The notes: generated by a model not told the origin, from the sequence alone. A stretch of DNA of 64,000 nt from Bradyrhizobium sp. CCBAU 051011 (GCF_009930815.1 NZ_CP022222.1:2770501-2834500); one strand, 5' to 3'; positions 15,983-24,700 are shown, counted from the first letter of the stretch. A program made the numbers and translations.

Positions 15983-18900
15983 AGTCGTTCAACCTTTCCG
16001 ACTGGGCGCTCGCACATCGCTCGCTCGTCTGGTATTTCATGATCGCCTTCATGGCGGCAGGCCTCTTTGCGTACCTTCAGCTTGGCCGTCAGGAAGATCC
16101 CGACTTCACCATCAAGACCATGGTGATTCAGGCCCAGTGGCCGGGCGCATCGCCCGAAGAGATGACGCGCCAGGTCACCGACAGGATCGAGAAGAAGCTC
16201 GAGGAGCTGGAATCGCTCGACTACACCAAGAGCGTGACGGTTGCCGGCGAGACCACGGTATTCGTCTATCTGCGCGACACGACAAAGGCGGCTGACGTCA
16301 AGCCGACCTGGCTCCGGGTCCGCAACATGATCGCGGATATCAAAGGCAGCTTTCCGCAAGGGGTAATCGGGCCTGGCTTCAATGATCGCTTTGGCGATGT
16401 GTTCGGCAATATCTACGCCTTCACCAGCGACGGCCTGACCCAGCGTCAGCTGCGCGATCATGTCGAGGACATCCGCGCCAAGGCATTGACCGTACCGAAT
16501 GTGGGTAAGGTCGACATTTTGGGCGCGCAGGACGAAGTGATCTATCTCGAATTCTCCACACGGAAGGTCGCAGCCCTTGGCCTTGATGTCCGCTCGATCA
16601 TGGCTTCCCTGCAGGGACAAAACGCGGTCGCTCCGTCCGGGGTATTTCAGGAGGGTCCCGAGCGCATCAGCGTGCGCGTGAACGGCCAATTCACGTCGGA
16701 GGCAAGCCTGAAGGCGGTTAATCTTCGAATCAACGACCGCTTCTTTCCGTTGACTGATGTCGCGACCATCACGCGCGGCTATGTCGATCCGGCCAAGACC
16801 TTGTTCAGGTACAACGGCCAGCCCGCGATCGCGCTTGCCATCGGCATGAAGTCCGGCGCAAACCTGCTTCACTTCGGCGAGGCGCTGAAGGAGGAAATGT
16901 CAAAGGTCATCGCCGACCTGCCGGTCGGTGTCGGAGTGCATCTGGTCGCAGATCAGCCCGTCGTCGTCGAGCATGCCGTGTCGGGCTTCACCCATGCGCT
17001 GTTTGAGGCCGTGGTCATCGTTCTCGCCATCAGCTTTCTCAGCTTAGGCATGCGCGCCGGTCTTGTCGTCGCAATTGCGATCCCACTGGTTCTCGCCATT
17101 ACCTTCGTGGTGATGGCCTATGCCGACATTTCATTGCAGAGAATTTCACTGGGTGCATTGATCATCGCGCTGGGCCTTCTGGTCGATGACGCAATGATTG
17201 CCGTCGAAATGATGGTAGCCAGGCTGGAGGCCGGCGATCCCCTGGAGAAGGCGGCGACCAACGTCTATACGTCGACCGCTTTTCCCATGCTGACGGGCAC
17301 ACTGGTCACCATCGCCGGCTTCATCCCGATCGGCCTCAACAGCAGCAATGCCGGCGAGTTCACCTATACCCTGTTCGTTGTGATTGCGGTGTCTTTGATC
17401 GTGTCGTGGATCGTCGCGGTCCTGTTCACGCCGCTGCTCGGCGTCACCATCCTGCCCGCCAAAATGAAAGGCCATCACGGGAAAAAGGGCCGGTTGGCGC
17501 AGATGTTCTTGAATCTGCTCCTCGTCTGCATGCATCACCGATGGATCACCATCTCGGTGACGGTTGCAGCCTTTCTCGTTGCCGTGTTCGGAATGCAGTT
17601 CGTGCAACAGCAGTTCTTCCCCTCGTCGGACCGCGATGAGCTGGTAATCGACTGGAATCTGCCACAGAACGCCTCGATTGCCGACACCAATGCGCAGATG
17701 GCGCGCTTCGAGCGCGAGCAACTGCAGGGCAATGATTCGGTCGAACATTGGTCGACTTATGTTGGCATCGGCGCACCACGTTTCGTGCTGTCATTCGACG
17801 TGCAGACTGCGAATACATGGTTCGGCCAGATGGTGGTCATGACCAAAGGCGGAATCAAGGCGCGCGACCGCGTCAAGGCACAGTTCGAGACCTATTTGAA
17901 GAACACGTTTCCCGGGACCGACACCTACGTCAAGTTACTCGAGGTCGGCCCGCCGGTGGGACGTCCCGTGCAATACCGCGTGAGCGGACCCGACATTGCG
18001 AAGGTGAGGGATCTCGCGCAGAAGCTCGCCGGCATCGTCCGGAGCAGCCCCGATCTCGGCAACGTCGTGTTCGACTGGATGGAGCCTGCGCGCGTCGTCA
18101 AGGTCGACGTTCTCCAGGACAAGGCGCGTCAGCTCGGCGTGACGTCGGAAGACATCTCGACGACCTTAAACTCCGTGCTTGAGGGCATGCCGATCACCCA
18201 GGTTCGCGACAGCATCTACCTCGTGAATGTCACGGGACGGGCTACCGCGTCGGAGCGCGCCTCGATCGATACGCTGCGGGACCTGCAATTGACCGGGCTC
18301 GGCGGTCAATCGGTGCCGCTCGGGGCCGTGGCCAATCTGCGCTACGAGATCGAGCAGCCGACAATCTGGCGGCGCGCGCGGATTCCCACGGTCACGCTGA
18401 GGGCGGGCATCGTCAGCGACGTTCAGCCGAAGACGATCGTGGACCAGCTCGCGCCGAAGCTGGCGGAGTTCGAGAAGGAGTTGCCGGCCGGATATTCCGT
18501 GGTGATCGGAGGCTCGGTGGAGGAGAGCGCCAAGAGCCAGGCGCCGATCCTGGCCGTCGTTCCGCTCATGCTCTTCGTCATGGCCACGATCCTGATGGTT
18601 CAGCTGCAGAGCTTCCATCGCTTGTTCCTGGTGTTCGCGGTCGCGCCGCTCGCCGTGATCGGTGTCGTCATGGCCATGCTGCCGAGCGGCGCACCTCTAG
18701 GCTTCGTTGCCATTCTTGGCGTGCTGGCGCTGATCGGCATCCTGGTCCGAAACTCGGTGATCCTGATTGTGCAGATTGAGGATCTGAGGAAGGAGGGGCG
18801 CCCGGCCTGGGAGGCCGTTGTGGAAGCGACCGAGCAACGCATGCGGCCGATCGTCCTGACCGCGGCTGCGGCAAGTCTCGCGCTGATCCCGATTGCCCGC

Positions 18901-19131
18901 GAGATCTTCTGGGGCCCGATGGCCTACGCGATGATGGGCGGCATCATCGTTGGCACGCTGCTGACGCTCTTGTTCATGCCGGCACTGTACGTAGCGTGGT
19001 TCCGGATCCACCCCGATCACGGCGAGGGCCGGCCAACGCCTGAGACCGTTGACCCGGTGCACGACACCCATTCGTCGAACTCGACTTTCGCGCAGAACGC
19101 GCCGGTGCCTGTCCTCGAGACGCAAATCTAG
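15979..19131 (+). CDS. RND-family efflux pump, inner-membrane transporter
   Basis: A 1050-residue protein, the normal length for an AcrB/MdtB-class pump. It has an N-terminal helix (LVWYFMIAFMAAGLFAYLQL), a first periplasmic loop, and a first membrane block with the proton-relay aspartates LGLLVDDAMIAVEMMVARLE. A second large periplasmic loop (~560-860) and a second membrane block (ILAVVPLMLFVMATILMVQL and LIGILVRNSVILIVQIEDLR) follow. The proton gradient should drive export of hydrophobic compounds from the periplasm and outer leaflet. It is the last pump gene of the operon that begins with the kinase. Substrates cannot be read from the sequence. Confidence 0.95.
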   Translation: MKSFNLSDWALAHRSLVWYFMIAFMAAGLFAYLQLGRQEDPDFTIKTMVIQAQWPGASPEEMTRQVTDRIEKKLEELESLDYTKSVTVAGETTVFVYLRDTTKAADVKPTWLRVRNMIADIKGSFPQGVIGPGFNDRFGDVFGNIYAFTSDGLTQRQLRDHVEDIRAKALTVPNVGKVDILGAQDEVIYLEFSTRKVAALGLDVRSIMASLQGQNAVAPSGVFQEGPERISVRVNGQFTSEASLKAVNLRINDRFFPLTDVATITRGYVDPAKTLFRYNGQPAIALAIGMKSGANLLHFGEALKEEMSKVIADLPVGVGVHLVADQPVVVEHAVSGFTHALFEAVVIVLAISFLSLGMRAGLVVAIAIPLVLAITFVVMAYADISLQRISLGALIIALGLLVDDAMIAVEMMVARLEAGDPLEKAATNVYTSTAFPMLTGTLVTIAGFIPIGLNSSNAGEFTYTLFVVIAVSLIVSWIVAVLFTPLLGVTILPAKMKGHHGKKGRLAQMFLNLLLVCMHHRWITISVTVAAFLVAVFGMQFVQQQFFPSSDRDELVIDWNLPQNASIADTNAQMARFEREQLQGNDSVEHWSTYVGIGAPRFVLSFDVQTANTWFGQMVVMTKGGIKARDRVKAQFETYLKNTFPGTDTYVKLLEVGPPVGRPVQYRVSGPDIAKVRDLAQKLAGIVRSSPDLGNVVFDWMEPARVVKVDVLQDKARQLGVTSEDISTTLNSVLEGMPITQVRDSIYLVNVTGRATASERASIDTLRDLQLTGLGGQSVPLGAVANLRYEIEQPTIWRRARIPTVTLRAGIVSDVQPKTIVDQLAPKLAEFEKELPAGYSVVIGGSVEESAKSQAPILAVVPLMLFVMATILMVQLQSFHRLFLVFAVAPLAVIGVVMAMLPSGAPLGFVAILGVLALIGILVRNSVILIVQIEDLRKEGRPAWEAVVEATEQRMRPIVLTAAAASLALIPIAREIFWGPMAYAMMGGIIVGTLLTLLFMPALYVAWFRIHPDHGEGRPTPETVDPVHDTHSSNSTFAQNAPVPVLETQI

Positions 19132-19144
19132 AACGAAGGAAACC

Positions 19145-19648
19145 ATGATGACCTGGACGACAATCTTGAAGCTGTCCGTGACGCTCGCAACGATTTCGCT
19201 GGCGCCGACTGCGGTATTTGCGCAATTCCCTGGTCCTCCTCCGATGGGGCCCGGCGGTCCTCCGCCGATCGCCGCCGGCGGTCCTCCGACGTTCGGAGGT
19301 CATCCTCCCATGGGGCCAGGCGGTGCGCCCCGTGCCGGCTTCGGCGGTCCGGCTCCTCGCCTGGGCGCGGGCCCTGGTCCTCGCGGCGATGTCAGGGCGC
19401 TTGGCGGCGTCCGTGCCGGCGGTCGCGACGGACCGGCGGTTGCACGCTCGGTCCAGGCTCGTTCTGCTTCGGTCAGCTACAGCCGTTCCGGAAGCTATGG
19501 CGATGGCGGGCGGCGATACGGTTACGGTGCTGCCTATGCCGCTGGAGCCTATGCCGGCTATGGCTATGGCCGATCGAACTATGGGTATTCCGATAGCGAC
19601 TGCTACTACGTCTACAAGCGGTACAGGCGCATTCTGGTCTGCAACTAG
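19145..19648 (+). CDS. Secreted Gly/Pro-rich protein at the end of the efflux operon
   Basis: A 167-residue protein beginning at the ATG pair at 19145, with AAGGA five bases upstream and only 13 bases after the pump stop, so probably in the same operon. Residues ~1-27 are a signal peptide (ending TAVFAQ). A GGPPP-type low-complexity region follows, then a Gly/Ala/Tyr-rich part, and the end CYYVYKRYRRILVC. The repeats and the ending match the protein at 3816-4364. It is presumably extracytoplasmic; a role linked to the pump is possible only by position. Confidence 0.75.
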   Translation: MMTWTTILKLSVTLATISLAPTAVFAQFPGPPPMGPGGPPPIAAGGPPTFGGHPPMGPGGAPRAGFGGPAPRLGAGPGPRGDVRALGGVRAGGRDGPAVARSVQARSASVSYSRSGSYGDGGRRYGYGAAYAAGAYAGYGYGRSNYGYSDSDCYYVYKRYRRILVCN

Positions 19649-19694
19649 CCATCGCGAACTCGGGCCGAACGGACCTCATCCTGCGAACACTGCG

Positions 19695-19898
19695 ATGGAT
19701 ATTGTAAGCGCCTTGGCTTCGCTGGTGCGCGTAACGGAGACCGGCTCATTCTCAGCCGCTGCCCGCGAGCGGAAGGCTGCGGTCGCACGCCAGATTTCCT
19801 TCCTCGAGCAGGACTTCGCGTGCGGCTTGTCGGACGACGTGCAACACGGGGATGTGAATCATTCTTCCTTGACCGACTCTGCTCGGTCGGAGTTATAG
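19695..19898 (+). pseudogene. Truncated LysR-family regulator, N-terminal fragment
   Basis: The first ~45 residues match the LysR helix-turn-helix (IVSALASLVRVTETGSFSAA, then ARERKAAVARQISFLEQDF). After that the frame carries unrelated residues and stops after 67. A full LysR protein has about 300 residues. The break is just upstream of the operator at 19902, so rearrangement here joined the efflux operon's end to the next operator-controlled unit. Confidence 0.75.
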
Positions 19899-19901
19899 GT
19901 A

Positions 19902-19918
19902 AACTATACCGTATAGTG
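19902..19918. promoter_or_regulatory. TetR-type operator, copy 4
   Basis: AACTATACCGTATAGTG, one base away from the perfect palindrome. It is followed by TATTAATG. It precedes the small secreted gene at 19987. A small inverted repeat (GACCGA...TCGGTC) lies just upstream at about 19872-19889. Confidence 0.75.
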
Positions 19919-19986
19919 TATTAATGATGAGTCGCGGCAATTTCGAAGACGTTGCCGAATTCCGTAACCAGTAGAGAAACTGAATC

Positions 19987-20236
19987 ATGAAACTCAATCT
20001 TCTGTCGGCTGCACTGATAACCGCAGCTGTACTAGCGACACCCGCTATGGCTTGGGACAGCCAAGTGACTTCACAGCGTCTCACGGCGAACGCTAACGCG
20101 CGTACCCCGATGGGCGCGCATAGTACGTACGGGAGCCTGCTGCCGTAATCGCGCTAGGGATCTGCCCAATCGTGCTGATCGCGATGGGTGGGGCCACTGG
20201 GGCGCCTATTACGGGCCCATGGTTCACGTTCCTTAG
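19987..20236 (+). pseudogene. Small secreted protein gene, frameshifted paralogue of 5229-5483
   Basis: From the ATG at 19987 the frame gives a signal peptide (LLSAALITAAVLATPAMA) and stops at 20148 after 53 residues. The expected tail continues in another frame: RNRARDLPNRADRDGWGHWG, then AYYGPMVHVP and TAG at 20236, matching WRHWGAYYGPMIHVP of the 5229 gene. So a single-base-type shift between about 20100 and 20145 split the gene. The first half is still an exportable 53-residue peptide under an operator (19902), so it may still be made. Confidence 0.65.
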
Positions 20237-20321
20237 GCCGAAAAAGTCACCAGAAGCACGTGAGACAAGCGCGTTCGGATCCGGCGGGTTATGGCCGAGA
20301 CTCAAAAGCACGGAGAGCAAC

Positions 20322-20606
20322 ATGAACAAGACTATCGCCTTAAGCACGATTGCCGCGGCGACACTGGCCGGCGCGACGCTCTTGAGCGCTGCAGAGCCGG
20401 TCGCCGCAAGAGAGTACGAATACTGCCGAGAAGACTATTCGTCAGGAATGCGACAGTGCGGCTTCGACACGGTGGAGCAGTGCGTCGCCACGATTTCCGG
20501 TCGCGGCGGCAGCTGCGTTCGAAATCCGCTGCTGTCCGAGGCGAGCGCCTCCTACGCTCACGCGCCGAAGCGCCGCGGCCATACGCGTCGTCAACGAGCG
20601 GATTAA
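20322..20606 (+). CDS. DUF3551 small secreted protein
   Basis: A 94-residue protein. Residues ~1-28 are a signal peptide (ALSTIAAATLAGATLLSAAE). The core YEYCREDYSSGMRQCGFDTV, then EQCVATISGRGGSCVRNP, is the DUF3551 pattern: four cysteines with Tyr before the first and a Gly-rich loop, common in Bradyrhizobium and Rhodopseudomonas. The tail is basic. CGGAGAG four bases before the ATG supports the start. It follows the operator-controlled gene at 19987 and may be in the same transcript. Function is unknown. Confidence 0.8.
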   Translation: MNKTIALSTIAAATLAGATLLSAAEPVAAREYEYCREDYSSGMRQCGFDTVEQCVATISGRGGSCVRNPLLSEASASYAHAPKRRGHTRRQRAD

Positions 20607-20939
20607 CCGCCAACGGACCGCGTCTGGTCTGTTTTTGCGCCAGAACTTTTGCGTGCGAACCGTCAATCGCCTTTCAACTGGCCATGGTCGCGGAGACTTG
20701 CGCCGGCGCCGACGACTTCATCGATATCAAGCTACTGCAACAAAGAATCGGCCGTGGTCATGTGCCTCGGGCGAACGGCAGACGCGCGAGGGATCCTCTT
20801 AACTGCTGCGTCCAGGCGGTGATTGGGCTCCGCATTTGGTTCCGAGTGCGTGGCTCGCCAAATCCAACGACGAATGTGGAAGCCTCAATCAGTTGCAGCA
20901 CAAGCTTGTGAACGAACTCGCTTGACACAGAGATTAACA
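20607..20939. other. Intergenic region before the patatin operon
   Basis: About 330 bases without a supported gene. It contains a weak terminator near 20615 and ends with the promoter/operator region of the patatin operon. TTGACA at 20922-20927 is a probable -35 element. Confidence 0.45.
20615..20636 (+). terminator. Weak terminator after the DUF3551 gene
   Basis: A five-pair stem (GGACC/GGTCT, one G-T pair) with a six-base loop, followed by GTTTTT, eight bases past the stop at 20606. Confidence 0.45.
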
Positions 20940-20956
20940 AACTATACGGTATAGTT
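20940..20956. promoter_or_regulatory. TetR-type operator, copy 5 (perfect palindrome), before the patatin operon
   Basis: AACTATACGGTATAGTT, perfect arms around a central G, followed by TATTAAAC. TTGACA at 20922-20927 lies 12 bases upstream, so bound protein would cover the promoter. The patatin start is about 85 bases downstream. Confidence 0.85.
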
Positions 20957-21040
20957 TATTAAACAGGATCGTGAGCCTGCGACGTCCCGTTACCGGACAG
21001 AATGCGGGCTTGGGCAATCGGAAACCAAGAGCACAGAACC

Positions 21041-22213
21041 ATGAACTTTCAGCCTCGACCACACCTCACGACCGTCGACCGGCGTCCGCCGTTCGATTGC
21101 ATAGCGTTGCTCTTACAGGGCGGAGGCGCTCTGGGGGCTTACCAGGGAGGCGTCTACGAGGCCTTGGCCGAAGCAAACATCCATCCCGATTGGATTGCCG
21201 GCATTTCGATTGGAGCGATTAACGCTGCAATTATCGCGGGCAATCCCCCCAATTCCCGAGTTGACCGGCTTCGCGAGTTTTGGACGCAGGTGACGTTGGA
21301 CGCGCCGTGGCACTGGTCAGGCGCGCCGTTCACCGATTTGATGAACAGCGACCACACCCGCAATTTTCTCAACCAGGTGAATGCGAGCTTTGCGACGGTG
21401 TTTGGCGCAAACGGATTTTTCTCCGCGCGGCCACTGGCGCCATGGCTACAAGCGGGTGGAACGCTTGCCGCCACGAGCATCTACGACACGAGCGCGTTAA
21501 AGACGACACTGGAGCGCCTCGTTGATTTCGATCGTATCAACGCCGGTATGACGCGGTTCAGCGCTGGTGCCGTCAATGTGAGGACCGGCAATCTGGTCTA
21601 TTTCGACACTGCCACCCATACGATTCGGCCCGAGCACATCCTGGCCAGTGGGGCGCTGCCGCCGGGCTTTCCCGCGGTCGAAATCGACGGCGAACATTAT
21701 TGGGATGGCGGCCTGGTATCCAACACACCGTTGCAATATGTGATCGAGTGTGGCGCCCGTCAGGACACGCTTGTCTTTCAGGTCGATCTCTGGAGCGCGC
21801 GCGGCCAGATTCCGCGCAATATCGCAGACGTCGTTACGCGTCAAAAGGAGATTCAATACTCGAGCCGCACGCGGGCGAGCACGGACCAGTTCAAGAGCCT
21901 GCACCGACTGCAGCGCGAGCTGGCGGCTCTCCTGAACAGGCTGCCTGAAAATCTGCGCGAGCACGAGGACGTCAGGCTGCTCAGGACGGCGGCCTCTCAC
22001 AATGTGCACAACCTCGTCCATCTGATCTATCGCGCGCGGGACTACGAAGGCCACTCCAAGGACTACGAGTTTTCCCGCCTCTCGATGCAGGATCATTGGC
22101 GCGCCGGTTATCATGATGTGTTGCGCACCCTTCGTCATCCCGAGGTGCTGGCCCGCCCGACCACTGCGGACGGCGTCTCCACGTTCGATCTTGAGCAGGA
22201 TGGTCGCGAGTAA
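21041..22213 (+). CDS. Patatin-like phospholipase
   Basis: A 390-residue protein from the ATG at 21041. The patatin domain starts at residue ~20: oxyanion loop LLQGGGALGAYQGGVYEAL, nucleophile elbow GISIGAINAA (Ser), and the dyad aspartate in YWDGGLVSNTPL. The C-terminal part (~235-330) resembles the DUF3734 extension found with bacterial patatins. It should hydrolyse acyl esters such as phospholipids, or intracellular polyhydroxybutyrate-associated substrates. It is the first gene of a three-gene operon with acetoacetate decarboxylase and 3-hydroxybutyrate dehydrogenase. A patatin next to a hydroxybutyrate dehydrogenase is also known from Legionella (bdhA-patD). The operator at 20940 suggests TetR control. 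Confidence 0.92.
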   Translation: MNFQPRPHLTTVDRRPPFDCIALLLQGGGALGAYQGGVYEALAEANIHPDWIAGISIGAINAAIIAGNPPNSRVDRLREFWTQVTLDAPWHWSGAPFTDLMNSDHTRNFLNQVNASFATVFGANGFFSARPLAPWLQAGGTLAATSIYDTSALKTTLERLVDFDRINAGMTRFSAGAVNVRTGNLVYFDTATHTIRPEHILASGALPPGFPAVEIDGEHYWDGGLVSNTPLQYVIECGARQDTLVFQVDLWSARGQIPRNIADVVTRQKEIQYSSRTRASTDQFKSLHRLQRELAALLNRLPENLREHEDVRLLRTAASHNVHNLVHLIYRARDYEGHSKDYEFSRLSMQDHWRAGYHDVLRTLRHPEVLARPTTADGVSTFDLEQDGRE

Positions 22214-22243
22214 GCCAGGCCGATCAGTCACAGGAGAATTGAA

Positions 22244-23035
22244 ATGCACGAGAAGGAAGTCGTGAGGCGGGCGTTCGCGATGCCGCTCACCAATCCGTCC
22301 TATCCGCCGGGGCCGTATCGCTTCGTCAACCGCGAATACCTGATCATCACCTATCGCACCGATCCGGCGAAACTGCGATCGGTCGTTCCGGCTCCGCTCG
22401 AATTTGACGAACGCGAGGCGCTGGTCAAATACGAATTCATCCGCATGCCGGATTCCAGCGGTTTTGGTGACTACACCGAGAGTGGCCAAGTCATCCCGGT
22501 GTCGTTCCGCGGTCGCAGGGGCGGCTACACCCACTGCATGTTCCTGAACGATGAGGGCCCGATCGCTGGCGGCCGGGAGCTCTGGGGCTTTCCGAAAAAG
22601 TTCGGCCAGCCGACGTTGCAAACCGAGGTCGACACCCTCATCGGCACTCTGGATTACGGTCCGTTGCGGGTAGCAACCGGCACAATGGGATACAAGCATC
22701 GCGAAGCCGACCTGGCGCAAGTCAAGGCCGCTCTCGAGGAGCCGAACTTCCTTCTCAAGATCATTCCGCACGTCGACGGCAGTCCGCGGATCTGTGAGCT
22801 CGTCGAATATCGCCTTGAGCAAGTCGGCTTGAAGGGGGCGTGGACCGGACCCGCGGCTCTCTCGCTGACGCCTCACGCGCTGGCTCCCGTGGCCGATTTG
22901 CCGGTTCTCGAGATCGTATCCGCGATCCACATCCGCGCAGACCTTACCCTGGGGTTGGGCAAGGTCGTTCACGACTATCTGCAACAGCCGGTTCGACGCC
23001 CGGTCCGGAGCTACGAGAGAGCTCTGGTCACATGA
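22244..23035 (+). CDS. adc: Acetoacetate decarboxylase
   Basis: A 263-residue protein of the acetoacetate decarboxylase family. The Schiff-base lysine motif is in [17 protein letters not shown], and the N-terminal pattern [20 protein letters not shown] is typical. The reaction is acetoacetate to acetone plus CO2; some family members act on other beta-keto acids. CAGGAGAATTGAA precedes the ATG. It lies 30 bases after the patatin gene and 94 bases before the dehydrogenase, in one transcriptional unit. With the dehydrogenase it would drain 3-hydroxybutyrate to acetoacetate and acetone. Confidence 0.93.
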   Translation: MHEKEVVRRAFAMPLTNPSYPPGPYRFVNREYLIITYRTDPAKLRSVVPAPLEFDEREALVKYEFIRMPDSSGFGDYTESGQVIPVSFRGRRGGYTHCMFLNDEGPIAGGRELWGFPKKFGQPTLQTEVDTLIGTLDYGPLRVATGTMGYKHREADLAQVKAALEEPNFLLKIIPHVDGSPRICELVEYRLEQVGLKGAWTGPAALSLTPHALAPVADLPVLEIVSAIHIRADLTLGLGKVVHDYLQQPVRRPVRSYERALVT

Positions 23036-23129
23036 TGGACGACTGCGATCCGCTGCGCGCGTCCAGAAACACCTGCGGCGACGAGCCCAAAGGCCGTCAC
23101 TCGTTTGGAGATCAACAAGGAAAAGTGAA

Positions 23130-23918
23130 ATGGGTATTCTGAAAGATAAAGTCGCGGTCGTGACCGGCTCGACGAGCGGCATCGGTCTCGCGTATGCGCG
23201 TGCCTTCGCAGGCGCAGGTGCCAACATCGTGCTCAATGGAATGGGTGCGCCGGCCGATGTCGAGAAGGAGCGATCTGCCATCGAGAGCGATTTCGGGGTG
23301 AAGGCCGTCTATTCGCCCGCGGACATGGCCAAGCCGAGCGAAATCGCCGAGCTCATCACGCTCGGGGAGAAGACCTTCGGCAGCGTGGATGTCCTCGTGA
23401 ACAATGCCGGCGTCCAGCACGTCGCCCCTATCGAGGAGTTTCCGGTCGACAAGTGGAATGCGATCATTGCGATCAACCTGTCCTCCGCCTTTCACGCGAT
23501 CCGTGCAGCCGTGCCCGGGATGAAGCGGCGCGGCTGGGGCCGTATCATCACCACGGCCTCGGCGCATTCGCTGGTCGCATCCCCCTTCAAGTCGGCCTAC
23601 GTCGCGGCCAAGCACGGCATAGTGGGACTCACCAAGACGGTGGCGCTGGAACTCGCCCGGTCGAAGATCACCTGCAACTGCATCAGCCCCGGCTACGTCT
23701 GGACGCCATTAGTGGAGAAGCAAATCCCGAATACGATGGAGGCGCGCAACATGAGGAGAGATCAGGTGATCAACGACGTCCTGCTCGCGGCCCAGCCGAC
23801 GAAGGAATTCGTCACGGTCGAGCAGGTGGCGTCGCTGGCGCTGTTCCTGTGCAGCCAAGACGCCGCGCAGATCACCGGTGCCAACCTCTCGATCGACGGC
23901 GGCTGGACGGCCGCGTAG
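23130..23918 (+). CDS. bdhA: D-3-hydroxybutyrate dehydrogenase (SDR family)
   Basis: A 262-residue short-chain dehydrogenase. It has the NAD site TGSTSGIGLAYARAFAGAG, the NNAG motif, the catalytic Ser in SAHSLVASPFKSAYVAAKHG with Tyr-x3-Lys, and the substrate-loop signature CISPGYVWTPLVEKQI. These match bacterial 3-hydroxybutyrate dehydrogenases, including Lys and His positions that bind the carboxylate. It interconverts D-3-hydroxybutyrate and acetoacetate, the step after polyhydroxybutyrate depolymerisation. AAGGAAAAGTGAA precedes the ATG. It is the last gene of the patatin-adc-bdhA unit. Confidence 0.92.
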   Translation: MGILKDKVAVVTGSTSGIGLAYARAFAGAGANIVLNGMGAPADVEKERSAIESDFGVKAVYSPADMAKPSEIAELITLGEKTFGSVDVLVNNAGVQHVAPIEEFPVDKWNAIIAINLSSAFHAIRAAVPGMKRRGWGRIITTASAHSLVASPFKSAYVAAKHGIVGLTKTVALELARSKITCNCISPGYVWTPLVEKQIPNTMEARNMRRDQVINDVLLAAQPTKEFVTVEQVASLALFLCSQDAAQITGANLSIDGGWTAA

Positions 23919-24059
23919 GGCCGCCGAAACGCACTGGCTCTTGAAATGCACGGTGAGAGAAGATGGTCGGCGAACAGCTACGATAGACCAAGACAACAAT
24001 GCTCAACACCTACGACTGCTGCCTTCTGAACATCAACCAATTCCTCTGGAGAGAACATC

Positions 24060-24422
24060 ATGAACAAGCGACTGATCGCGAATGTCATTGGCTGTGCCTG
24101 CCTTACCCTGGCGACGGCCGCCGAAGCCCGAACCTCTTACGACGGTCCCTGGGATCTCGTCTTCGTTACACAACGGGGAAGCTGCGATCCGACCTACAAT
24201 TTCTCAGTGAACATAAACGACGGCGTTGTGACGCATCCCAATCTGGTGAAGTTCAAAGGGTATGTCGGAAGATCGGGCGCGGTTCGCGCGTCGGTGACCG
24301 TCCACAACAAATACGCGTCAGGTTCGGGAAGGCTGACGCAAGATTCAGGCCGCGGGAGCTGGAGCGGCCATGCAGGAGGCGGGCGCTGCTCGGGATATTG
24401 GACCGCGCAACGAAACAACTAG
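24060..24422 (+). CDS. Small secreted basic protein of unknown function
   Basis: A 120-residue protein. Residues ~1-23 are a signal peptide (ending TAAEA). The mature part is beta-rich: SYDGPWDLVFVTQRGSCDPT, then YNFSVNINDGVVTHPNLVKF, then a Gly/Ser-rich end GSWSGHAGGGRCSGYWTAQR with two cysteines. GGAGAG precedes the ATG. The pattern (DGPW, then GSCDPxY, then GxGRCSGxW) is one I associate with a conserved secreted protein of Bradyrhizobium. Function is not known. Confidence 0.7.
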   Translation: MNKRLIANVIGCACLTLATAAEARTSYDGPWDLVFVTQRGSCDPTYNFSVNINDGVVTHPNLVKFKGYVGRSGAVRASVTVHNKYASGSGRLTQDSGRGSWSGHAGGGRCSGYWTAQRNN

Positions 24423-24700
24423 GACGCAATCACCGGGATTTGGCTGCTTGAAAACGCGGCGATTCTACTGCTGCTCGCTACGAGCGTCTCAGCAAGCCTG
24501 AGCATTCCATGTGACGCGGGCCGAATGGTTCATCGGCGACATGGTCCTGTTCCTTGTGCCCGCGGTCCTTGCCGTGCTGGACCACCGCGAGCTCCTCAGC
24601 CTAGTCGGCTTGATAATCTTTCGCGTCGTTCTCTGCAGTACGCGCGCGGTGATGGGCGTGATCGGGCAGACTAGCCCGCGTTTATCGAAGCCCGTTGTGT
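24423..24700. other. Intergenic stretch before the oxidoreductase gene
   Basis: About 280 bases. A hydrophobic frame (24511-24804) overlaps the next gene and matches nothing I know, and no clear regulatory site is visible. Confidence 0.35.
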
